Shown in pieces: positions 1 through 6,482 of a DNA stretch of 6,652 nt. This stretch comes from Chthonomonadaceae bacterium. Its GTDB lineage: Bacteria > Armatimonadota > Chthonomonadetes > Chthonomonadales > Chthonomonadaceae. The stretch is from NCBI GenBank assembly GCA_025355115.1, contig JANXLO010000513.1:1-6652 (forward strand), read 5' to 3'. The notes beneath the pieces are model-generated. The model worked only from the letters and a program-made list of their open reading frames with translations, did no database searches and had not been told where the DNA came from. The position numbers and the translations under genes are program-made. Every line of letters starts with the position of its first letter. Positions within the stretch are counted from its first letter, which is position 1.

Positions 1-571
1 GCTGAAGCACCCCACCTGGAACATGGGCGGGCTGGTCACCATCAATTCGGCGACTCTGATGAACAAAGCGCTGGAGGTGATCGAGGCAAAGTGGCTTTTC
101 GATGTGCCAGTTGAGGACGTGGAGGTTGTGGTGCATCCGCAGTCTATCGTCCACAGCATGGTGCGCTTCGCGGACGGCTCGACTATTGCGCAGCTTGGCC
201 TGCCGGATATGCGGTTGCCTATCCAGTATGCGCTGGTCTACCCTGAGCGACTGAACAGCGGACTGCCTCGCATGGAGCTGAGCGCCTTCAGCAATCTGAC
301 TTTCGAGGCTCCGGACGAGGAGAAATTCCCCTCGCTGGGACTGGCGAGACATGCCGTCCGAACCGGAGGAACGATGCCCGCCGTAATGAACGCCGCCAAC
401 GAGGCCGCCGTCGGGCTGTTTCTGGACCATAGGATAGCCTATCTGGAGATCATGCGCCGCGTCGAGCGGGCTATGGAACGGCACACAGCCGTCGCCCCTG
501 AGCTGCTCAACATTATCGAGGCCGACACCTGGGCGCGACGGATCGTCACGGAAGACGCCTCCGCCCCTTAA
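1..571 (+). CDS. dxr: 1-deoxy-D-xylulose 5-phosphate reductoisomerase, C-terminal part (5' end outside the window)
   Basis: This is the last 189 residues of Dxr, the cytoplasmic enzyme that rearranges and reduces 1-deoxy-D-xylulose 5-phosphate to 2-C-methyl-D-erythritol 4-phosphate with NADPH, the first committed step of the MEP isoprenoid pathway. The reading frame is open from base 2 and begins with the family signature LKHPTWNMG. It is followed by SATLMNKALEVIEA, which holds the Ser, Asn, Lys and Glu that bind substrate and metal in characterised Dxr enzymes. HPQSIVHSMV, AQLGLPDMR and NAANEAAV are further conserved blocks in the expected order. A small oddity is GGLVTINS where most family members have a G-K-I-T-(I/V)-D-S pattern. 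The stop is TAA at 569-571. The rseP start follows 35 bases later on the same strand, which suggests one operon. Identification is firm; only the N-terminal NADPH domain is missing, because of the window edge. Confidence 0.97.
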   Translation, partial: LKHPTWNMGGLVTINSATLMNKALEVIEAKWLFDVPVEDVEVVVHPQSIVHSMVRFADGSTIAQLGLPDMRLPIQYALVYPERLNSGLPRMELSAFSNLTFEAPDEEKFPSLGLARHAVRTGGTMPAVMNAANEAAVGLFLDHRIAYLEIMRRVERAMERHTAVAPELLNIIEADTWARRIVTEDASAP

Positions 572-589
572 AGCAAGCGAATAACCGTC

Positions 590-595
590 AAGGAG
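590..595 (+). promoter_or_regulatory. Ribosome-binding site of rseP
   Basis: AAGGAG lies 11 bases before the ATG at 607. A second in-frame ATG at 613 would be 17 bases away, so the 607 start is preferred. Confidence 0.7.
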
Positions 596-606
596 CCAAC
601 CCTCCC

Positions 607-1938
607 ATGGAAATGATACGAAGCGCCTTCTATTTTCTGGCCGTTCTAAGTGCGCTCATCCTTGTGCATGAGTGGGGCCATTTCGTCGTAGCGAAATGGT
701 GCAAGATGCGCGTGGACGACTTTTCGCTGTTTTTCGGCCCGAAGCTGATCTGCCTCGGCAAACGGAACGGAACGGAGTACAATATCCGCAGCGTCCCCCT
801 TGGTGGCTTCGTCAAAATCGTCGGCATGGAGCCGGAGGATATGATGAACGGCGCCAACACCCTCTCCGCAATCAACAAAGGCGTCTTCCTGCTGGGCCTC
901 GATGAGTCGCGCCTTGCTAACCTGAACGCCGACCACGTCTCCGAGAGAGTGCGCGCAGTCGCGACGAGCGCCGTCGGGCCGGAGGGCACTCTGCTCACGA
1001 GCGGGCGAGAAGACTTGAACGCGATCCTGCTGTCTCCAGCGATCAACTCCGACGAGCAAAAATATATTCAGGCGATCCTCGACTCTGAAGACTATACCCC
1101 CGATCCCAATGGCTTCAACCAGAAGCCGCTCTATCAGCGGGCGCTCACCATTTTTGCCGGGCCGTTCATGAGCTTCGCCTTCAGTTTTCTGTTGTTCTGC
1201 GTCATGGGCTTCACTGTGGGCCTGCCCAGCGACATCAAGCCGGACAATGTCATCGCCGCCACAGTAGACAAAAAGCCCGCCGCCCTTGCAGGGCTGAAGG
1301 CGGGCGACAAGATCGTTCAGATTGACAGTGTACCGGTGACCGACAATACCAACATGGTGGACATCATACATAAGGCGGCGGGCAAGACATTGTCGATCAC
1401 GGTGTTGCGCGACAAGGAGCGCATCACGAAACAGGTGCCGACCTATCTTGGCCCATACGACGAGATGGTGAACGGCAAGCTAGTCGCCAAGACCGGCGGG
1501 CTCATCGGGATAGAGCGGCAAATCCACTACGTCTGGAAAAGATACACGCCCGTAGCCGCGATAGTGCGCGGTACGGAGATCGTCAAGATGCAGGTGCAGT
1601 TGACCTTCTCCTCCATTTTCAGCAAGCACGTCGCCGAGCACACGACAAGCATCATCGGCATCGCAGGGCAGATCCACAAGGACAGCAAAGAGGGCCCGCG
1701 TCAGGTGATTTTGACCGCCGCAACGCTCAGTCTCGGCCTCGCGATAGTGAATCTGTTTCCCATCCCATTGCTCGACGGGGGGCATCTCATTCTGATGGCC
1801 TGGGAAGGCCTCCGCAGACGCAAGCTGACGAGCAAAGAGGTACAGACCACACAGCTAGTCGGCATCTCGATCATCGGCGTCCTGTTCCTTCTCGTGACCT
1901 ACAACGACATCATGCGCTGGCTAGTTCACCGCGGATAG
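607..1938 (+). CDS. rseP: RseP/RasP-type site-2 intramembrane zinc metalloprotease with one PDZ domain
   Basis: This 443-residue protein is a membrane-embedded M50 protease that cuts transmembrane segments of regulatory proteins (typically anti-sigma factors) and remnant signal peptides. The first membrane segment (about 6-30) carries the zinc-binding HEWGH motif at 21-25. PLGGFVK (64-70) is the conserved loop strand after it. A second membrane segment starts near AGPFMSF (184-190) and runs to about 205. A single PDZ domain covers about 209-281, with GLKAGDKIVQI as its core. The third zinc ligand lies in LFPIPLLDGGH (383-393), and a last membrane helix spans about 416-432. Between PLGGFVK and AGP there are about 110 residues, far more than in E. 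coli RseP; Gram-positive RasP proteins also have extra sequence here. E. coli RseP has two PDZ domains, so the single PDZ is closer to the RasP type. The natural substrate is not visible in the window. It follows dxr closely, a common gene order. Confidence 0.95.
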   Translation: MEMIRSAFYFLAVLSALILVHEWGHFVVAKWCKMRVDDFSLFFGPKLICLGKRNGTEYNIRSVPLGGFVKIVGMEPEDMMNGANTLSAINKGVFLLGLDESRLANLNADHVSERVRAVATSAVGPEGTLLTSGREDLNAILLSPAINSDEQKYIQAILDSEDYTPDPNGFNQKPLYQRALTIFAGPFMSFAFSFLLFCVMGFTVGLPSDIKPDNVIAATVDKKPAALAGLKAGDKIVQIDSVPVTDNTNMVDIIHKAAGKTLSITVLRDKERITKQVPTYLGPYDEMVNGKLVAKTGGLIGIERQIHYVWKRYTPVAAIVRGTEIVKMQVQLTFSSIFSKHVAEHTTSIIGIAGQIHKDSKEGPRQVILTAATLSLGLAIVNLFPIPLLDGGHLILMAWEGLRRRKLTSKEVQTTQLVGISIIGVLFLLVTYNDIMRWLVHRG

Positions 1939-1953
1939 TCAACATTGCTTGAT

Positions 1954-3387
1954 TTAGGTCGTTTCGGCACGTATGACCCGGACGATAGCGTAGATTGCGG
2001 CAACTGTCAGTAGCAGGACGAGTAGCCCACTGTGCGTTGGGCTCAGGAACGTGGCGGGCAGAAGGGCGGCGGGAACGGAGGCGAGAAGTGATCGCCGGCC
2101 CAGCACTCTCGCCGCACCAAAGGCGCCTGACAGCGGCGCGATAAGCAGCCCAGCCTGTGCACCGAGATAGTTTGCCACTACGGGCGACGCCCACAGCCCG
2201 AGCGTGAACAGGACCAATGCAGCCGCTAATGCTCCTGGATGCATCCTCACCCCGAACTTCCACCCTATAGCCAATGCTCCGATCAGAAACAGGACAAGGC
2301 TGGTCGGCAGCGCACTCAGCGCCTGCAAGTAGACCTCTCTGCGCTCGATGTCAGGCGGAAACGCGATGGCCAGTCGCTGCGTAGTCACCACATTCGTTAG
2401 ATCCCAACGCAAAGTGTCCCGCCCCACCGCGCTTGGCTGAAGGCTGCCTCGCAGGAATGTCACGGGGCCACCAGTCGTGGCCAACAGCCGAAAAGTCTGA
2501 ACTTTCCCACGTTTTGAGCCGAGGCCATACTGCCAGGTTCTTGCGCCTATTACGTGGTAGCGCACAATGGCCTCCCACTGCTCGCCGGGGCGCATCAGGC
2601 TTCGCCACTCGTACTCCCCGGAGGCGTTTGGCTCCGTCACCGTATGTCCTCCGACGCTCACGCTCAGATTGCGGATGGTGTTTTCAGCCGGCAGCGGGAA
2701 GAGGAAGCGGGCGGTGATGGGCTCAGGTCTCGAGTTGAGGAAAATGTAATGCCCCTCGAAATCCGCGTCGTAGGCGCGGCCTGCGAGCCGCCGAAACGCA
2801 ACATTGACCTGAGAGGTGGCGAAGGGGACAGGCTCCTCATCCAGGCGAGTCATCTGACGTGTGAAGACCACATCTTTGCCGCTCCGTCGGAAAGTGTCTA
2901 TCAGCTTCAGCACATTGCTTGCTGAGGGGTCTGTGATGTAAGGAGACAGAGCTCCCACGCCATCGGTTCCGATTCGCTGAACAAAGTCGGGCGGCAACGT
3001 CAGAGTTCGCTGATAGGTATGCTCGGCCAGCACAGCCACGGTTGGCTCGAACTGTGTGACGGCGGGGGCGTCAGGCACAGGGTTGGCGGTCGCCTCGGCG
3101 GATGCGCGCCACTGAATGTCCTGTTGAGCGAGCGACAGCGCTGTATGAAGGCAAGTCCAGCCCGCAATAAGGACGAGCACCGTGCACAGCGCGCCGAGTC
3201 CTGCGGCAGAATGGCGTCGCCAATTTGCCTCGTTCAGCCACTTGTTTTCCCGATGCGAGGCCAGTATCAGGCCGACAGCCACCGCCGCGAGTCCCATCAG
3301 AATAGCGAGCGGCGTGGAAAGACGAGTGAAGAGCGCCAGAAAACCCTCCAGCGCATGCACGACCGCATGGGTATAGTACTCGATCAT
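1954..3387 (-). CDS. Polytopic membrane protein with large extracytoplasmic domain, function unknown
   Basis: This 477-residue protein is not one I recognise. It has two N-terminal membrane segments (about 22-44 and 61-85). A soluble region of about 270 residues follows (86-354), then a block of about five hydrophobic helices (355-376, 384-400, 404-425, 431-450, 453-471). The soluble region contains a likely beta-rich stretch (GHYIFLNSRPEPITARFLFP, VSVGGHTV, YEWRSLMRPGEQWEAIVRY, TWQYGL), best placed outside the cytoplasm. The layout of N-terminal anchor, exported beta domain and C-terminal helix bundle recalls CreD-like inner membrane proteins, but I see no signature motif that proves membership. 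ATG at 3387 was chosen because AGGAGG sits 8 bases upstream. The frame stays open 84 codons further, but that part is Arg/Ser/Cys-rich and reaches back through the terminator of the preceding gene. It converges with rseP, the stop codons being 15 bases apart. The gene is real with high confidence; the function is open. Confidence 0.85.
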   Translation of the reverse strand: MIEYYTHAVVHALEGFLALFTRLSTPLAILMGLAAVAVGLILASHRENKWLNEANWRRHSAAGLGALCTVLVLIAGWTCLHTALSLAQQDIQWRASAEATANPVPDAPAVTQFEPTVAVLAEHTYQRTLTLPPDFVQRIGTDGVGALSPYITDPSASNVLKLIDTFRRSGKDVVFTRQMTRLDEEPVPFATSQVNVAFRRLAGRAYDADFEGHYIFLNSRPEPITARFLFPLPAENTIRNLSVSVGGHTVTEPNASGEYEWRSLMRPGEQWEAIVRYHVIGARTWQYGLGSKRGKVQTFRLLATTGGPVTFLRGSLQPSAVGRDTLRWDLTNVVTTQRLAIAFPPDIERREVYLQALSALPTSLVLFLIGALAIGWKFGVRMHPGALAAALVLFTLGLWASPVVANYLGAQAGLLIAPLSGAFGAARVLGRRSLLASVPAALLPATFLSPTHSGLLVLLLTVAAIYAIVRVIRAETT

Positions 3388-3395
3388 CGCCCATC

Positions 3396-3401
3396 CCTCC
3401 T
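3396..3401 (-). promoter_or_regulatory. Strong ribosome-binding site fixing the start at 3387
   Basis: On the minus strand AGGAGG lies 8 bases before ATG 3387. This decides against the longer reading frame that begins at 3639. Confidence 0.8.
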
Positions 3402-3478
3402 GAACTGCCTTATCCAGACTGCCTGTTCCCCGCTTAGACGATTTGGATAACGAGGTGTTACAGTTGCAGAGTCTACAT

Positions 3479-3509
3479 GTTATCGCTCCTGACGTCGATG
3501 TCGCGTCAA
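3479..3509 (-). promoter_or_regulatory. Possible sigma-70 promoter of the unknown membrane protein gene
   Basis: TTGACG (3509-3504) and GATAAC (3484-3479) are separated by 19 bases and match the consensus at 5/6 and 4/6 positions. The site lies just downstream of the preceding gene's terminator and about 90 bases before the start at 3387, where a promoter is needed. The spacer is longer than ideal, so this is only a candidate. Confidence 0.3.
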
Positions 3510-3520
3510 ATCTGGACAGC

Positions 3521-3559
3521 AAAAAGAGGCAGCGCCTGCGGTTGCTGGCACTGCCTCTT
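3521..3559 (-). terminator. Rho-independent terminator after the GlsB-family gene
   Basis: A 9-bp perfect stem (AAGAGGCAG at 3524-3532 pairs with CTGCCTCTT at 3551-3559) is extended inward, after one mismatch, by GCC/GGC around a 10-base loop. Read on the minus strand the stem ends in a run of five T (3525-3521). It begins 40 bases after the stop of the GlsB-family gene. On the + strand the stem is not followed by T, so it acts in one direction only. Confidence 0.85.
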
Positions 3560-3598
3560 CGCTTATTATGAGCATCTGCTCTGAAAAATTTGAGTAGT

Positions 3599-3871
3599 TT
3601 AGTAAGTGAGCGTCTGACGGTCGAAGAGTCTGAGGACACCGATTACCACAATGGAACCGACGAATGCGACGAAGACGCTGCCGAGATCGAGGCCGTTCGC
3701 TCCGGGTCGATTCAGAAGCAGGTTCCAAATCCAGCCGCCGATGACCGCGCCGACCACTCCCAGAAGCATGGTTCCCAGGAAGCCGGACGGTTCGTCACGG
3801 GTTCCGGGCACTGCCAGCTTCGCCAGGAAGCCTGCGATCACTCCCACGATAATCCACGTCAGTACGCCCAT
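3599..3871 (-). CDS. GlsB/YeaQ/YmgE family small membrane protein
   Basis: This 90-residue, very hydrophobic, glycine-rich protein has three membrane segments (about 2-20, 31-52 and 65-83). The pattern MGVLTWIIVGVIAGFLAK, then PSGFLGTMLLGVVGAVIGGW, is typical of the transglycosylase-associated / GlsB/YeaQ/YmgE family, and the length is usual for it. Members are often induced by acid, osmotic or general stress in other bacteria, but the molecular activity is not established, so the role here is only inferred. The start at 3871 fits the family N-terminus and has AAGGGAG 11 bases upstream. An in-frame ATG at 3919 would add 16 residues that do not resemble the family. It is a single-gene unit closed by the terminator at 3521-3559. 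I see no convincing promoter upstream. Confidence 0.9.
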   Translation of the reverse strand: MGVLTWIIVGVIAGFLAKLAVPGTRDEPSGFLGTMLLGVVGAVIGGWIWNLLLNRPGANGLDLGSVFVAFVGSIVVIGVLRLFDRQTLTY

Positions 3872-3882
3872 AATCGTTTTTA

Positions 3883-3889
3883 CTCCCTT
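3883..3889 (-). promoter_or_regulatory. Ribosome-binding site of the GlsB-family gene
   Basis: AAGGGAG on the minus strand lies 11 bases before ATG 3871. It supports the short, family-typical start over the upstream ATG at 3919. Confidence 0.5.
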
Positions 3890-3974
3890 GCTTATAAACT
3901 GCACGATTGAGTGCTGCATCCGCGCAAGAACGCGTCCAATTCAATGCTCACTTGATTAGTAGATTTGCTTTATC

Positions 3975-4006
3975 GGGCGGACTATGAAATTGTTCACAGC
4001 CCGCCC
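3975..4006. repeat. Imperfect inverted repeat upstream of the GlsB-family gene
   Basis: GGGCGG (3975-3980) pairs with CCGCCC (4001-4006). The pairing continues inward through CT/AG and TGAA/TTCA, with two mismatches, to a 4-base loop (3989-3992), giving 12 pairs in a 14-bp stem. Neither side has a good T run, so it is a poor intrinsic terminator. It could be an operator or an RNA hairpin about 100 bases upstream of the GlsB-family start. Confidence 0.5.
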
Positions 4007-4048
4007 TTGATTTCCGATCCGCAGTTGATGCAGTGGTTCAGGAGATAT

Positions 4049-4171
4049 ATGACTCCGGAGAGCATCTATTGCGTGATCTCATTTCGAACTATTCTGTTGT
4101 GCCGTGTATGTCGTTTTGGAGGATCGATTAAACGATTAGCATCGCTGTTAAATTGTCCACTATGCAGTTAG
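4049..4171 (+). CDS. Weak candidate small protein with two CxxC pairs
   Basis: This is a 40-codon frame preceded by AGGAG only 4 bases before the ATG. It overlaps a TTGATG-N17-TATGAC promoter-like pair at 4025-4053, whose -10 would coincide with the start codon, so both cannot hold for the same transcript unless the start is elsewhere. The C-terminal half contains CRVC (residues 18-21) and CPLC (36-39), spaced as in small zinc ribbons. The frame is open from 3965 (68 residues), but no ribosome-binding site supports longer starts. The sequence is AT-rich and otherwise unremarkable, and no family is recognised. Chance remains the more likely explanation. Confidence 0.18.
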   Translation: MTPESIYCVISFRTILLCRVCRFGGSIKRLASLLNCPLCS

Positions 4172-4187
4172 TTTTCACTTTTGGGCG

Positions 4188-4214
4188 TTCTGCGCTCGAT
4201 TCGGAGTCGCAGAA
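4188..4214. other. Hairpin A in the intergenic region
   Basis: TTCTGCG (4188-4194) pairs with CGCAGAA (4208-4214). CTC/GAG continues inward after a one-base bulge, giving 10 pairs with a 6-base loop. GGGCG (4183-4187) can also pair with CGCCC (4246-4250) around it. On the + strand it runs directly into TATTCAGTTTT, a weak U-rich tail. Confidence 0.5.
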
Positions 4215-4228
4215 TATTCAGTTTTGAG
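4213..4228. repeat. Direct repeat copy 1, AATATTCAGTTTTGAG
   Basis: It matches the copy at 4329-4344 at 14 of 16 positions, 116 bases apart. Each copy lies at or just after the 3' side of a hairpin on the + strand. Confidence 0.55.
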
Positions 4229-4296
4229 ACCTCGTATGTAAAAAGCGCCCGCAATCAAGCCCATGAATGGCAGACTGCAGACGCTCCTGGTCTGAA

Positions 4297-4323
4297 CCGA
4301 GACGACAATCACTGCCGTCTCGG
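4297..4323. other. Hairpin C in the intergenic region
   Basis: CCGAGACG (4297-4304) pairs perfectly with CGTCTCGG (4316-4323) around an 11-base loop. A second small hairpin, GAAC/GTTC (4325-4335), follows at once. GAGAC at 4226-4230 could pair with GTCTC at 4317-4321 instead, giving an alternative fold. Another short stem, CAGAC/GTCTG (4278-4294), lies just before it. Confidence 0.5.
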
Positions 4324-4328
4324 CGAAC

Positions 4329-4344
4329 AATGTTCAGTTTTCAG
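4329..4344. repeat. Direct repeat copy 2, AATGTTCAGTTTTCAG
   Basis: This is the partner of the copy at 4213-4228, with 14 of 16 positions identical. It partly overlaps the small GAAC/GTTC hairpin (4325-4335). Confidence 0.55.
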
Positions 4345-4427
4345 TTTAAATCTTCATCCCGCCTTGGAAGCAGGAGATGTCTAATAGACGCACGGACTGG
4401 CGGACTTGTTCCCTGAACGCGGACGAA

Positions 4428-4449
4428 CCGCGATATATTTTTCTCGCGG
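4428..4449 (-). terminator. Weak hairpin downstream of the ABC-F gene
   Basis: CCGCGA (4428-4433) pairs with TCGCGG (4444-4449) around a 10-base loop, 26 bases after the ABC-F stop. On the minus strand the tail after the stem is not U-rich, so it is a poor intrinsic terminator. It is listed because it is the only hairpin I see close to the gene's end. Confidence 0.25.
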
Positions 4450-4475
4450 CGTCCCGCAGGGAGAGTGATGCTCTG

Positions 4476-6482
4476 TCATGAGGCGATTGCCTCCGCATAG
4501 GCGATGGCTTTTTCCCAGGTGTCCATCGCCTCGGATAGCGCGTTCTGGACGCCTCCGTGCTCCTGGGAGAGGGCAACCAGATTGTCGGAAGGCTGAGGAT
4601 TGGAGAGCACGCCTTCGATCTGACGCAGCCGCTGCTCCAGCGTCTCAATCTTCTGCTCCGCGCCGACGACTTGATTCTTGGCGCGCTGTCGCTCTTTCGA
4701 CATCTGGTGCGCGTTCAGTCCGGCCGGGGCGGACACTGCCTGGGCAGGTCGCTGCTGGAGCAGGGATTCTAAGCCCGGATTTCTGCCGTTCGCAGCGGCT
4801 TCCGGCTGCCTACTCGAAAGAATTGGCGGTGGTGAGACCCGCGCCTGCGAGGCCTTCTTCGCACGGTAAGCGCGGTACGGGCCGTCGAAAAGCGTGACCT
4901 TGCCGTCCGCCACTTCCATCGTGTGCGTGGTCACCTGATCCAGCAGATACCTGTCGTGCGAGACGAGCAGCAGCGTGCCGTCGTATTCGCGCAGCATCAC
5001 GCCAAGCGCCTCCCTCGAGTCGATATCAAGGTGATTTGTCGGCTCGTCCAAAATCAGCAGGTTGGGCTTCAGCCAGGTGAGCTGCGCGAGAACGAGCTTG
5101 TTCTTTTCGCCGCCGGAAAGTAGGCGTACCGGCCGAAAAACATCGTCGCCCGTGAGAAGAAATCGGCCCAGATGAGACCGCGCCGTCACCGGCTCCATCT
5201 CCGCAACGTCCATCATGTTGTCGAGAACGCTGGCATCCATGTCAAGGTCGCTGGTGTCCTGGGCGAAGTAGCCCACCGTCACGCTCGCCCCAAGCCGTGC
5301 CATGCCAGATGTCGGCGTCTCGCGGTCGAGGAGAATCTTGATAAGCGTAGACTTGCCCGCACCGTTGGGGCCGACGACTCCGATGCGCTCTCCGCGCCTG
5401 AGCAGGGCAGTCACTCCCTCGAAGAGGATACGACTGCCAAACCGCTTCCCCAGGTTGTCGAGCACCACGACTTCGTTGCCGCTCAGCTGAGAAGACTTGA
5501 CCCCCAGCTTGGCGGTCTTTCCCTTTGCCGCAACGCGCTCGGTGGCGGAGGAGTCGAGCTTCATGCTGAGGCCGTGCTGCTTGATCCGCTCGGCCCAGCG
5601 CATTCGCATCACGGCCTGATTCTTCTTGGAGGGCGTGTTCTTCCACTTCTCAAAGAACTCCGTCAGCCGCGCTATCTCCTTCTGCTCGCGGTCGTACATC
5701 TCGGCCTGCCGCTTGCGATTGGCCTCCTTCTGCTGCCAGAAGGCGGAGAAGTTGCCGGGATAGAGCGTGACGCGCTGATTTTCTACCTCCGCGATGGAGT
5801 TGACCACTCGATCGAGAAAATAGCGATCATGGGAGACAAGCACAATGGCGCCGCCGAAGTCTCTCAGAAAATCTTCCAGCCACTCCGTCGCCTCGATGTC
5901 GAGGTGGTTGGTCGGCTCATCGAGAAAGAGAATATCAGGGCCGGAGAGGAGCAGGCGGGCGATGGCGAGCCGGGTCTTTTCGCCGCCGGAGAGCCGCCCG
6001 CAGGTTTTGTTGAGGTCGTTCGGCCCGAACCCAAGCCGCTTGAGAACGCCAGGAATGTCGCGAAGATTGTCGTAGCCGCCCATCGCATCGAAGCGGTCGT
6101 GGAGGTGTGCGTACTCCTGCATGGCGCGCTGGAGATCGCCTTCCCCCAGGGCATCGGCCATCTCGACTTCGACTGCACGCATCCTCTGCTCCATCTCGGT
6201 GATGTGCGCGAACGCGGCCTCCGCCTCCTGAAGCACCGTGCGGTCGGGATCGACCGCATCCTCCTGCTTCAGATAGCCGGTCTCCACCCCGCGCTCAAAA
6301 TGAACGCTGCCTTTTTCGGCCTCCTGTTGCCCGGTGAGAATGCGAAGGAGCGTGGTCTTGCCGCTGCCGTTGCGCCCCACCAGGCCCAGCTTCTGCCTCC
6401 ACTCCAGCTTAAAGCTGACGCCACTAAACAGCGTATCGGGCCCAAAAGACTTCTCCAAATTATTGACGGACAGCAGACTCAT
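4476..6482 (-). CDS. ABC-F family ATPase (Uup/YdiF-like) with C-terminal coiled coil
   Basis: This 668-residue cytoplasmic protein has two ATP-binding cassettes and no membrane segments. ABC-F proteins bind the ribosomal E site and rescue or tune stalled, misassembled or drug-bound ribosomes. Cassette 1 has Walker A GRNGSGKT (36-43), signature LSGGE (164-168), Walker B ending in DE (188-189) and switch SHDR (217-220). A charged linker, about 245-305, contains KNTPSKKNQA and MRMRWAERI; this is the P-site tRNA interaction region. Cassette 2 has Walker A GPNGAGKS (371-378), LSGGE (455-459), DE (479-480) and SHD (508-510). All catalytic residues are present. A Ser/Pro/Gln-rich spacer (545-590) leads to a coiled coil (about 594-668), as in Uup and YdiF-type members. 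The start at 6482 matches the usual N-terminus (MSLLSVNNLEKSFG); the open frame upstream runs through the promoter. No good ribosome-binding site is visible, and a short upstream ORF overlaps the start. Housekeeping versus resistance function cannot be told from sequence. Confidence 0.93.
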   Translation of the reverse strand: MSLLSVNNLEKSFGPDTLFSGVSFKLEWRQKLGLVGRNGSGKTTLLRILTGQQEAEKGSVHFERGVETGYLKQEDAVDPDRTVLQEAEAAFAHITEMEQRMRAVEVEMADALGEGDLQRAMQEYAHLHDRFDAMGGYDNLRDIPGVLKRLGFGPNDLNKTCGRLSGGEKTRLAIARLLLSGPDILFLDEPTNHLDIEATEWLEDFLRDFGGAIVLVSHDRYFLDRVVNSIAEVENQRVTLYPGNFSAFWQQKEANRKRQAEMYDREQKEIARLTEFFEKWKNTPSKKNQAVMRMRWAERIKQHGLSMKLDSSATERVAAKGKTAKLGVKSSQLSGNEVVVLDNLGKRFGSRILFEGVTALLRRGERIGVVGPNGAGKSTLIKILLDRETPTSGMARLGASVTVGYFAQDTSDLDMDASVLDNMMDVAEMEPVTARSHLGRFLLTGDDVFRPVRLLSGGEKNKLVLAQLTWLKPNLLILDEPTNHLDIDSREALGVMLREYDGTLLLVSHDRYLLDQVTTHTMEVADGKVTLFDGPYRAYRAKKASQARVSPPPILSSRQPEAAANGRNPGLESLLQQRPAQAVSAPAGLNAHQMSKERQRAKNQVVGAEQKIETLEQRLRQIEGVLSNPQPSDNLVALSQEHGGVQNALSEAMDTWEKAIAYAEAIAS

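Larger units (their letters stand above)
3872..4475. other. Long AT-richer intergenic region, no confident gene
   Basis: These roughly 600 bases separate the GlsB-family gene from the 3' end of the ABC-F gene. They are visibly richer in A and T than the flanking genes. They hold an imperfect hairpin at 3975-4006, a weak small-ORF candidate on the + strand (4049-4171), and hairpins at 4188-4214, 4278-4294, 4297-4323 and 4428-4449. There is also a near-identical 16-base direct repeat (4213-4228 and 4329-4344). I find no tRNA, no CRISPR repeat pattern and no insertion-sequence ends. A U-tailed terminator for the ABC-F gene is not obvious. The region must also contain the GlsB-gene promoter, which I cannot place. 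Confidence 0.6.

Noticed and set aside
646..1371. 241-codon open frame on the minus strand inside rseP
   Set aside because: It is antisense to a well-supported protease gene. Its composition is Asp/His/Val/Arg-rich, as expected of a complementary frame, and it has no start signals.
3388..3639. N-terminal extension of the unknown membrane protein by 84 codons
   Set aside because: It would read back through the terminator of the preceding gene and is rich in Arg, Ser and Cys. A strong ribosome-binding site fixes the start at 3387.
3872..3919. 16-residue N-terminal extension of the GlsB-family protein
   Set aside because: The added residues do not match the family, and a ribosome-binding site precedes the shorter start.
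4213..4344. CRISPR array or transposon ends suggested by the repeated 16-mer
   Set aside because: There are only two copies, 116 bases apart. There is no third repeat, no regular spacer, no terminal inverted repeats and no cas or transposase gene.
4181..4384. 67-codon + strand frame starting with TTG
   Set aside because: It has no ribosome-binding site, runs through several hairpins, and has no protein-like pattern.
4346..4648. 100-codon minus-strand frame overlapping the ABC-F 3' end
   Set aside because: Most of it is an out-of-frame shadow of the ABC-F C-terminus, with no start signal.
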